From assembly GCA_903892335.1 (NCBI GenBank), contig CAITID010000240.1, positions 1-5,258 of the forward strand: 5,258 nt of DNA, given 5' to 3'. The stretch comes from an uncultured Actinomycetes bacterium (GTDB lineage: Bacteria > Actinomycetota > Actinomycetes > Nanopelagicales > Nanopelagicaceae). Positions 1 to 5,258 of the stretch are shown here, piece by piece; the first letter of the stretch is position 1, and each line of letters opens with the position of its first letter. Position numbers and translations under genes: made by a program. The notes under the pieces were generated by a model that saw nothing but the letters and a program-made list of their open reading frames with translations, was not told the origin of the DNA and did not search any database.

Positions 1-1628
1 ATATGCGAGAGACACCCTGTCCAACATGTAATGGGGCAAGATTAAAGCCTGAGGTTTTGGCAGTAACTATTGCGGATAGAAACATCGCCCAAATTTGTGA
101 ACTATCAATTGCTGATTGCGCAAAATTCTTAAAGGGCATTGAATTATCTGCTAGAGAAAAACAGATTGCCGAAAGAGTTTTAAAAGAGGTTCATGCCCGA
201 TTAGGCTTTTTACTAGATGTTGGTTTGGACTACCTTTCCTTAGCAAGGCCTGCTGCAACACTTTCAGGTGGTGAAGCCCAACGAATTCGCTTAGCTACTC
301 AAATTGGTTCCGGGCTAACTGGTGTTCTTTATGTATTGGATGAGCCAAGCATTGGATTACATCAAAGAGATAATCGAAAATTAATTGAAACGCTAACTAG
401 ATTACGTGATCTAGGCAATACATTGATCGTTGTGGAGCATGATGAAGACACCATTCGAACAGCAGATTGGATTGTTGATATAGGACCTGGTGCTGGTGAG
501 CACGGCGGAAAAGTTGTTTCCTCTGGCAGTTATGAAGATTTAATAAAAGCTAAAGGTTCGATCACTGGTGCATATTTAGCAGGCAGAAGCGTCATTGAGA
601 TTCCCAAGAAACGTAGAACAATTGATACTAAGAAAGTTATTACTGTCAAAGCGGCTAAGGAAAATAATCTACAAAACATAGATGTTTCATTCCCATTGGC
701 AGCTTTTGTAGCGGTCACTGGTGTTTCTGGTTCCGGAAAATCAACCCTAGTCAATGACATTTTGTATTCGGTTATGGCTAATAAACTAAATGGCGCAAGC
801 ATTGTTCCTGGCCGCCACCGCACAGTCACTGGACTTGATCAGCTGGACAAAGTAGTTCATGTTGATCAATCACCAATTGGAAGAACTCCAAGATCAAACC
901 CGGCAACCTATACAGGAGTCTTTGACAAGGTGCGCGCCCTTTTTGCTGAAACTAGCGAGGCAAAGGTTCGCGGATACCAACAAGGGCGATTCTCATTTAA
1001 TGTTAAAGGTGGAAGATGTGAGAACTGTTCTGGCGATGGCACAATCACAATCGAGATGAATTTTCTCCCAGATGTGTATGTGCCATGCGAGGTTTGCCAC
1101 GGTGCTAGATACAACCGAGAAACACTTGAAGTCCATTACAAAGGCAAGACAATTGCTCAGGTATTGGATATGCCAATTGAAGAAGCAAATTCATTCTTTG
1201 AATCTGTACCAGCGATCGCTAGATTTCTTAAAACCTTATCTGATGTTGGGTTGGGCTATGTGCGCCTTGGTCAATCGGCACCAACATTATCTGGCGGTGA
1301 AGCCCAACGGGTGAAGTTAGCAACTGAGCTACAGCGTAGATCAACTGGTCGAACTATTTATGTATTAGATGAACCTACAACAGGATTACATTTTGAGGAT
1401 GTGCGCAAATTACTTCTGGTACTAAACCGTTTGGTTGATACTGGAAACACCGTGATCGTAATCGAACACAATCTTGATGTTATAAAGTCTGCAGATTGGA
1501 TTATAGATTTAGGTCCAGAAGGTGGTTCTGGTGGCGGTTTGGTTGTTGCTGAAGGTCGCCCAGAGGAAGTTGCTAAGAATCCAAAGAGCTACACCGGAAA
1601 GTATTTAGCGCAAGTTTTAGCTAGGTAA
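1..1628 (+). CDS. uvrA: UvrA, excinuclease ABC subunit A (3' part; 5' end outside window)
   Basis: UvrA is the damage-sensing ATPase of nucleotide excision repair. As a dimer it finds bulky lesions and hands the site to UvrB. The frame is open to the left edge, so the ATG at base 3 is an internal Met. About 541 residues are present, against roughly 940-970 for the whole protein; the first Walker A and the first zinc module lie upstream. Counting from base 3, a CxxC pair (PCPTC) is at the start. Half I follows with signature LSGGE 87-91, Walker B LDEPS 112-116 and H-loop His146. Half II has Walker A GVSGSGKST 240-248, a C4 zinc finger (Cys339, 342, 362, 365; CX2C-X19-CX2C), signature LSGGE 429-433, Walker B LDEPT 455-459 and H-loop His489. 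All ATPase residues visible here are intact. It ends in TAA five bases before uvrC. The identification is secure. Confidence 0.98.
   Translation, partial: MRETPCPTCNGARLKPEVLAVTIADRNIAQICELSIADCAKFLKGIELSAREKQIAERVLKEVHARLGFLLDVGLDYLSLARPAATLSGGEAQRIRLATQIGSGLTGVLYVLDEPSIGLHQRDNRKLIETLTRLRDLGNTLIVVEHDEDTIRTADWIVDIGPGAGEHGGKVVSSGSYEDLIKAKGSITGAYLAGRSVIEIPKKRRTIDTKKVITVKAAKENNLQNIDVSFPLAAFVAVTGVSGSGKSTLVNDILYSVMANKLNGASIVPGRHRTVTGLDQLDKVVHVDQSPIGRTPRSNPATYTGVFDKVRALFAETSEAKVRGYQQGRFSFNVKGGRCENCSGDGTITIEMNFLPDVYVPCEVCHGARYNRETLEVHYKGKTIAQVLDMPIEEANSFFESVPAIARFLKTLSDVGLGYVRLGQSAPTLSGGEAQRVKLATELQRRSTGRTIYVLDEPTTGLHFEDVRKLLLVLNRLVDTGNTVIVIEHNLDVIKSADWIIDLGPEGGSGGGLVVAEGRPEEVAKNPKSYTGKYLAQVLAR
1623..1625 (+). 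promoter_or_regulatory. Weak Shine-Dalgarno-like AGG for uvrC
   Basis: An AGG triplet inside the last sense codon of uvrA lies eight bases before the uvrC ATG at 1634, a normal spacing for a ribosome binding site. It is short, and nothing longer resembling GGAGG is nearby. Translational coupling with uvrA, whose stop is five bases before the start, probably helps initiation. It supports the choice of start but is weak evidence alone. Confidence 0.4.
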
Positions 1629-1633
1629 ATTCA

Positions 1634-3547
1634 ATGGCAGATCCACAAAGTTATCGTCCAAGTAACCTTCCAACTGATCCCGGTGTCTACCGATTCTTCG
1701 ATGCCAATGACAAGGTTATCTATGTTGGCAAGGCCAAGAATATAAAGAATCGACTTAACTCATACTTTGGCAGTAATTTACAAACCAAAACCAGGCGAAT
1801 GGTTCATACAGCCGTTCGAGTTGATTGGACCTTAGTTAATACAGAGGTTGAAGCGCTGCAACTGGAATTTACCTGGATCAAACAATTTAACCCAGATTTT
1901 AATATCCAATTTAAGGATGATAAGTCCTATCCATTTCTAGCAATTGATTTGAATGCAGAATTTCCTCGGCTTTTTATATCCCGGGCTAAGAAGGTGAAGG
2001 GCATCAAATATTTTGGACCTTATTCACATGCTTGGGCGCTTCGTAGTACATATGAAACATTAATGAAGATTTATCCAGTACGTACCTGCAGTGAAGCCAA
2101 TTTTAAAAGCGCTAAGCGGGCAAAACGTCAATGCTTAATGGGGGATATCGGAAAGTGTGCGGCTCCTTGTGTGGATTGGATTTCGCAGTCGGATCATAAA
2201 AAGTTGGCTAATGATCTAGTGACATTTCTCGAAAAATCACCGGAGGATATAGCGCTTCGAGTTGAAACTGAGATGTTAACGGCTGCTCAAAATGAAGAAT
2301 TTGAAAAGGCGGCAAGACTGCGTGATCAATTGGGGGCACTGAACAAAGCCTTTGAATCCACTGACCGATTCTTAAATGAAAAAATTGATGCCCATGTTTT
2401 AGCAATTCATGAAGATATAACTCACGCCTCATTGTCGCAATTCATTATTCAAGCAGGGCGAATTACTGGGTCTCGCTCATGGATTATCGACCGCGCTAAT
2501 TTGCTAGAGGATGAGTCAATTATTTCAGCCATGATAGGAAAAATTTATGATGAAGCCATACCGCCAGCAGAAATTTTAGTAGATCAACTACCAGAAGATG
2601 CCCAAGAGTTAGCGTTGTGGCTAAGTGAGAAGAAAGGCAAGAGTGTTCTTTTAACACAGCCACAGCGCGGTGAAAAAGTAGAGATTGTTCAAATGGTTAA
2701 ACGAAATGCTCACCAGGCATTGATTCAGTATCTAAGTAAACGCGCTAATGACGCAGCTGTTAGCGGCAGTGCACTTACCCAGATAAGTGAGTATCTGGAG
2801 TTAGCTGAGCTTCCACTTAGAATTGAGTGTTTTGATATTTCAAATATTCAGGGAACAAATATGGTCGCATCCATGGTTGTTTTTGAAGATGGCCAGGCTA
2901 AGAAGAGTGATTACCGCAGATTTTCAATTAATGATGAGGCTGGATTTGATGACACCAGGGCAATGCATCATGTGATCACTAGAAGGTTTAAAAGATATCT
3001 AGCAGAGAAAGACATTGATCAAGTTCAGGCAGATATAGATGGAGCTGCCAAACCTAGATTTGCTTATCCACCACAGTTAGTAATTGTTGATGGTGGTAAG
3101 GGTCAAGTAAACGCAGCAGCGCGAGCTTTTGCTGAACTTGGAATCACTGATGTGGCACTAGTTGGTTTGGCCAAAAGGTTAGAAGAAGTTTATTTACCGA
3201 ACACATCTGAACCAATAATATTTCCAAGGCACAGTGAGGCGTTATATCTGTTTCAGCGGATCAGAGATGAAGCGCATAGATTTGCAATTACCTTTCATAG
3301 GAGCAAGCGATCCAAGATGATGCTCGAATCATTACTAGATGAAGTGGCTGGATTGGGTCAGGTGCGCAGTAAAGCGCTACTTGAAAATTTTGGTTCCGTT
3401 ACCGCACTTCGCAAGGCATCTTTGGCCGAATTAGCTGCAGTCCCTGGAATTGGCGAGAAAATGGCAAATACCATCATGGCAACGCTGGCGGAATCTTTTG
3501 CAAGTGAGCGAATTGATATGCAGACGGGTGAAATTTTAGATGCTTGA
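1634..3547 (+). CDS. uvrC: UvrC, excinuclease ABC subunit C
   Basis: UvrC is the nuclease of nucleotide excision repair. It binds the UvrB-DNA complex and cuts 3' then 5' of the lesion. At 637 residues it is slightly longer than the roughly 600 of E. coli UvrC. The N-terminal GIY-YIG nuclease (about 15-95) reads GVY 17-19 and YVG 30-32, with Arg40 and a likely metal-binding Glu78. Four cysteines (152, 167, 175, 179) match the conserved cluster reported to hold an iron-sulfur centre. A UVR motif for UvrB contact is centred on FEKAARLRDQ 223-232. The RNase H-like second nuclease shows Asp401 (FDIS), the DD pair 439-440, Asp486 (VDGGKG) and His548 (EAHRF), matching the E. coli Asp399/438/466 and His538 set. 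Tandem helix-hairpin-helix motifs (about 565-618; GLG, VPGIGEK) bind DNA. The ATG start gives a normal lead-in to the GIY domain. The gene ends in TGA, with rapZ next in the same frame. Confidence 0.98.
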   Translation: MADPQSYRPSNLPTDPGVYRFFDANDKVIYVGKAKNIKNRLNSYFGSNLQTKTRRMVHTAVRVDWTLVNTEVEALQLEFTWIKQFNPDFNIQFKDDKSYPFLAIDLNAEFPRLFISRAKKVKGIKYFGPYSHAWALRSTYETLMKIYPVRTCSEANFKSAKRAKRQCLMGDIGKCAAPCVDWISQSDHKKLANDLVTFLEKSPEDIALRVETEMLTAAQNEEFEKAARLRDQLGALNKAFESTDRFLNEKIDAHVLAIHEDITHASLSQFIIQAGRITGSRSWIIDRANLLEDESIISAMIGKIYDEAIPPAEILVDQLPEDAQELALWLSEKKGKSVLLTQPQRGEKVEIVQMVKRNAHQALIQYLSKRANDAAVSGSALTQISEYLELAELPLRIECFDISNIQGTNMVASMVVFEDGQAKKSDYRRFSINDEAGFDDTRAMHHVITRRFKRYLAEKDIDQVQADIDGAAKPRFAYPPQLVIVDGGKGQVNAAARAFAELGITDVALVGLAKRLEEVYLPNTSEPIIFPRHSEALYLFQRIRDEAHRFAITFHRSKRSKMMLESLLDEVAGLGQVRSKALLENFGSVTALRKASLAELAAVPGIGEKMANTIMATLAESFASERIDMQTGEILDA

Positions 3548-3568
3548 CAGAGCCACCATGATATTGCC
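3548..3568 (+). other. uvrC-rapZ gap with a 4-codon reading frame overlapping the rapZ start
   Basis: This 21-base spacer has no Shine-Dalgarno-like sequence at a normal distance from the rapZ ATG. The hexamer CCATGA occurs twice, 11 bases apart (3556-3561 and 3567-3572). The first copy opens a tiny frame (ATG at 3558, then ATA, TTG, CCA) whose TGA at 3570-3572 overlaps the rapZ ATG. A weak AGAG (3549-3552) sits five bases before this first ATG. The frame may help ribosomes reinitiate at rapZ, or it may be chance. No hairpin typical of a terminator is visible, so transcription probably reads through. Confidence 0.3.
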
Positions 3569-4447
3569 ATGAAGAGTGATACTGAGTTATTAATTATCAC
3601 CGGTATGAGCGGTGCTGGTCGCTCAACGGTTGCTCATTCATTAGAAGATTTGGGCTGGTATGTTGTTGATAATCTGCCACCTGCATTACTTGGTAACTTA
3701 ATTGATTTAGTTGAGGGCTCGGTCAAACAAATAGCAGTTGTAATCGATGTTCGCGGACGAGCTTTCTTTGATGATTTAACTCGCTCACTTGCTGAAATAG
3801 CTGAACAGGGCGTTGGCCGGAAAATACTCTTTGTAGATGCTAGTGATGACTCTTTAGTACGTAGATTTGAGTCAACTCGGAGGCCGCACCCGTTGCAAGC
3901 AACAGATCGAATTGTTGATGGCATTAGTAAGGAACGTTCAAGGCTTCGTGAAGTACGCGAGAGTGCTGATCTGGTTATTGATTCATCCTCTTTAAATATT
4001 CACCAATTAGAAAAGAAAATTGCAGAATATTTCCATGAGGATAATTCAGTTGATTTACAGGTGAATATTCTCTCCTTTGGATATAAGTATGGAATTCCAG
4101 TTGATGCAGACCTGGTGGTTGATTGCCGTTTCATCGCCAATCCACATTGGGATCTAGCGCTTCGACCAATGACGGGCCTTGAGAAGCCAGTTAGTGATGC
4201 GGTACTGAATTCACAGAATGTGCAGGAGTTTTTATCTCGATACCAATCTTTATTTGAAACAATGGCAACTGGCTTCATCGCAGAAGGTCGTAAGTATTTA
4301 ACTCTTGCAATTGGTTGCACGGGCGGTAAACATCGCTCAGTTGCAATCACGCAGGAACTGCAAACAAGATTGAGTGCTAACAAGCTTCTGCAGGGTAAAA
4401 ATATTCAAACCAAGGCCCTGCACCGCGACTTAGGCCGAGAGATCTAG
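3569..4447 (+). CDS. rapZ: RapZ/YvcJ-family nucleotide-binding protein
   Basis: RapZ-family proteins are cytosolic P-loop nucleotide binders. In E. coli RapZ senses glucosamine-6-phosphate and directs decay of the sRNA GlmZ; B. subtilis YvcJ hydrolyses nucleotides and affects competence. The actinobacterial role is less clear. The 292 residues match the usual 284-295. The N-terminal kinase-like domain has Walker A GMSGAGRST 12-20, a conserved VVDNLPP segment 32-38 and the Walker B-like VVIDVRGR ending near residue 64 (Asp60). The C-terminal domain carries SFGYKYG, a DxRFxxNP stretch and the family mark CTGGKHRS 250-257. It ends HRDLGREI. From memory of the E. coli protein, RNA-binding Lys270 has a counterpart (Lys277), whereas the terminal Lys-Arg-Lys cluster reads Gly-Arg-Glu. 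The ATG at 3569 is the only sensible start: the next Met (13) would break the P-loop, and there is no ATG, GTG or TTG in frame between it and the uvrC stop. It is probably cotranscribed with yvcK. Confidence 0.96.
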   Translation: MKSDTELLIITGMSGAGRSTVAHSLEDLGWYVVDNLPPALLGNLIDLVEGSVKQIAVVIDVRGRAFFDDLTRSLAEIAEQGVGRKILFVDASDDSLVRRFESTRRPHPLQATDRIVDGISKERSRLREVRESADLVIDSSSLNIHQLEKKIAEYFHEDNSVDLQVNILSFGYKYGIPVDADLVVDCRFIANPHWDLALRPMTGLEKPVSDAVLNSQNVQEFLSRYQSLFETMATGFIAEGRKYLTLAIGCTGGKHRSVAITQELQTRLSANKLLQGKNIQTKALHRDLGREI

Positions 4448-4470
4448 GCAATGAATACCAGGCAGAGCCA
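4448..4470 (+). promoter_or_regulatory. rapZ-yvcK gap: likely yvcK ribosome binding site and 7-codon frame
   Basis: This 23-base spacer contains AGG at 4460-4462, eight bases before the yvcK ATG at 4471, a reasonable if weak ribosome binding site. A 7-codon frame starts at ATG 4451 and ends with TGA 4472-4474, overlapping the yvcK start as ATGA. It lies in the same frame as rapZ, so it is also what would be added to RapZ if its TAG were read through or absent. No promoter or terminator is evident. Coupling of yvcK translation to upstream translation is plausible but unproven. Confidence 0.4.
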
Positions 4471-5258
4471 ATGAATCAACCGAAAGTAGTTTGTCTAGGT
4501 GGCGGTCATGGTTTAGCAGCAACTCTGTCGGCCATGCGCAATGTGACTAAAGATGTAACAGCAATTGTGACGGTTGCGGATAATGGTGGCTCATCTGGGC
4601 GATTGCGTGAAGAATTTAATTCTCTTCCACCGGGAGATCTTCGAATGGCTTTAGCTGCTTTGTGTAGTGATGATGAATGGGGAAGAAGTTGGGCTGCGAT
4701 TATGCAGTATCGATTTACAAGTGAAGGACCAATGGACAATCATGCAATTGGAAATCTTCTTTTAACGGCGCTTTGGGATAGAGATGGCGATCCAGTTAAA
4801 GGCTTAGCTCGAGTAGGAGATTTATTACAAGTCGTTGGCAGAGTTCTACCAATGGCACTTGAACCCTTAGATATTGAAGCAACACTTGAAGAATCTGGTG
4901 TGAGCAAAAAAATTCAAGGGCAAGTTCAAGTAGCAGCAGCAAAAGGTGAAGTATCAAAGCTTCGGATCATTCCAGAATCTCCAAAGGCCACACCGGAGGC
5001 AATTACTGCAATTGAAGAAGCCGATTGGATAACTGTTGGACCAGGTTCTTGGTTATCAAGTGTGATGCCTCATTTCTTACTAAAAGAACAAGCAGCTGCC
5101 ATTAGTTCAGCAAAAGGCAAAAAGATATTGATTTTTAATCTCCCTGATCCAACAACTTCAGAGGAGTATGCCGGATCATCCTTAACAGAGCATCTGCAAT
5201 TTGTGCTAAAGCATCTGCCAAATCTCAAATTCGATTATGCATTAGTTGATCAAAGGAT
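4471..5258 (+). CDS. yvcK: YvcK/CofD-like protein, UDP-sugar-binding gluconeogenesis factor (5' part; 3' end outside window)
   Basis: No stop occurs before the right edge, so about 262 residues are visible of a protein usually 300-340 long. The family shares the CofD (2-phospho-L-lactate transferase) fold but is a separate branch. B. subtilis YvcK is needed on gluconeogenic carbon sources, affects cell shape and binds UDP-GlcNAc; the mycobacterial member CuvA is linked to cell-wall growth. Visible motifs are the glycine-rich GGGHGL 10-15, VADNGGSSGRLR 35-46, PPGDLRMALAAL 53-64, NHAIGNLLL 90-98 and GPGSW 190-194. GHG and ADN are, from memory, common actinobacterial spellings where other phyla often have GTG and ADD. 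The ATG at 4471 puts the first glycine motif ten residues in, as expected. The upstream ATG at 4451 is in another frame and stops at once. rapZ-yvcK adjacency is widely conserved, usually followed by whiA. Whether it has any transferase activity cannot be told from sequence. Confidence 0.96.
   Translation, partial: MNQPKVVCLGGGHGLAATLSAMRNVTKDVTAIVTVADNGGSSGRLREEFNSLPPGDLRMALAALCSDDEWGRSWAAIMQYRFTSEGPMDNHAIGNLLLTALWDRDGDPVKGLARVGDLLQVVGRVLPMALEPLDIEATLEESGVSKKIQGQVQVAAAKGEVSKLRIIPESPKATPEAITAIEEADWITVGPGSWLSSVMPHFLLKEQAAAISSAKGKKILIFNLPDPTTSEEYAGSSLTEHLQFVLKHLPNLKFDYALVDQR

Noticed and set aside
3..5. ATG at base 3 as a true start of a short UvrA-like protein
   Set aside because: The following residues match the middle of UvrA, the protein would lack the first Walker A, and the frame is open to the window edge. 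It is an internal methionine of a gene cut by the window.
859..1314. Two alternative plus-strand frames inside uvrA (859-1059 and 1072-1314)
   Set aside because: They overlap the highly conserved UvrA zinc-finger and signature regions in another frame; their products look like frame-shifted UvrA and have no family resemblance.
1650..1735. GVY and YVG in place of the canonical GIY and YIG in UvrC, as a sign of an altered nuclease
   Set aside because: Ile-to-Val changes at these positions are common in UvrC proteins, and the catalytic Arg and Glu are present.
2948..3091. Longer spacing between UvrC Asp440 and Asp486 than in E. coli, as a possible inserted domain
   Set aside because: The extra stretch is only about 15-20 residues, looks like a charged loop, and from memory resembles loops in other actinobacterial UvrC proteins.
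3552..3560. GCCACCATG, identical to the eukaryotic Kozak start context
   Set aside because: The genes and layout are plainly bacterial, and this ATG opens only a four-codon frame. Chance match.
3544..3572. TTGACA at 3544-3549, a perfect -35-like hexamer at the uvrC stop, as a possible rapZ promoter
   Set aside because: At 17 bases spacing the -10 position reads CCATGA and overlaps the rapZ start; no TATAAT-like hexamer lies at a usable distance. The hexamer arises from the last codons and stop of uvrC.
4000..4383. 127-residue open frame on the minus strand inside rapZ
   Set aside because: It lies wholly opposite the conserved RapZ C-terminal domain, has a low-complexity Ser/Arg/Thr-rich product with no recognisable motif, and no gene context. 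The other shorter antisense and out-of-frame stretches in uvrA, uvrC, rapZ and yvcK were rejected for the same reasons.

Overview
This is an ordinary, densely packed bacterial housekeeping segment with four genes, all on the + strand: the 3' part of uvrA, a complete uvrC, a complete rapZ (yvcJ family) and the 5' part of yvcK (CofD-like/gluconeogenesis factor family). Every base of the window is in a gene or in one of three very short gaps of 5, 21 and 23 bases. I found no RNA gene, mobile element, CRISPR array, long repeat or convincing terminator.

Organism (inference). The order uvrA-uvrC-rapZ-yvcK, and the wording of several motifs, point to an actinobacterium. Examples are GGGHGL and VADNGGSSGRLR in YvcK, and the HRDLGRE tail of RapZ. 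The DNA is visibly AT-rich for that phylum, with many TTA, AAT and ATT codons, and the genes are tightly packed. A streamlined aquatic lineage such as acI/Nanopelagicales fits, but I assign this from motif wording and composition only, not from a search. TAA, TGA and TAG each end a gene, so the standard bacterial code applies.

Layout. Bases 1-1628 hold the last 541 codons of uvrA: the end of ATPase half I and all of ATPase half II with its zinc finger. uvrC (1634-3547) follows after 5 bases and has all its nuclease and DNA-binding elements. rapZ (3569-4447) follows after 21 bases. yvcK begins at 4471 after 23 bases and runs off the right edge with no stop, about 262 codons in.

How the genes work together. 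UvrA recognises DNA damage and loads UvrB. UvrC then makes both incisions of nucleotide excision repair. RapZ and YvcK are a widely conserved pair linked in other bacteria to amino-sugar, cell-envelope and central carbon control. In actinobacteria and Firmicutes the next gene is usually whiA, which I expect just past the right edge. The spacing suggests one transcription unit, with no clear internal promoter. I do not see an undescribed system here. The most curious local detail is that both rapZ and yvcK start codons overlap, as ATGA, the stop of a tiny upstream reading frame.
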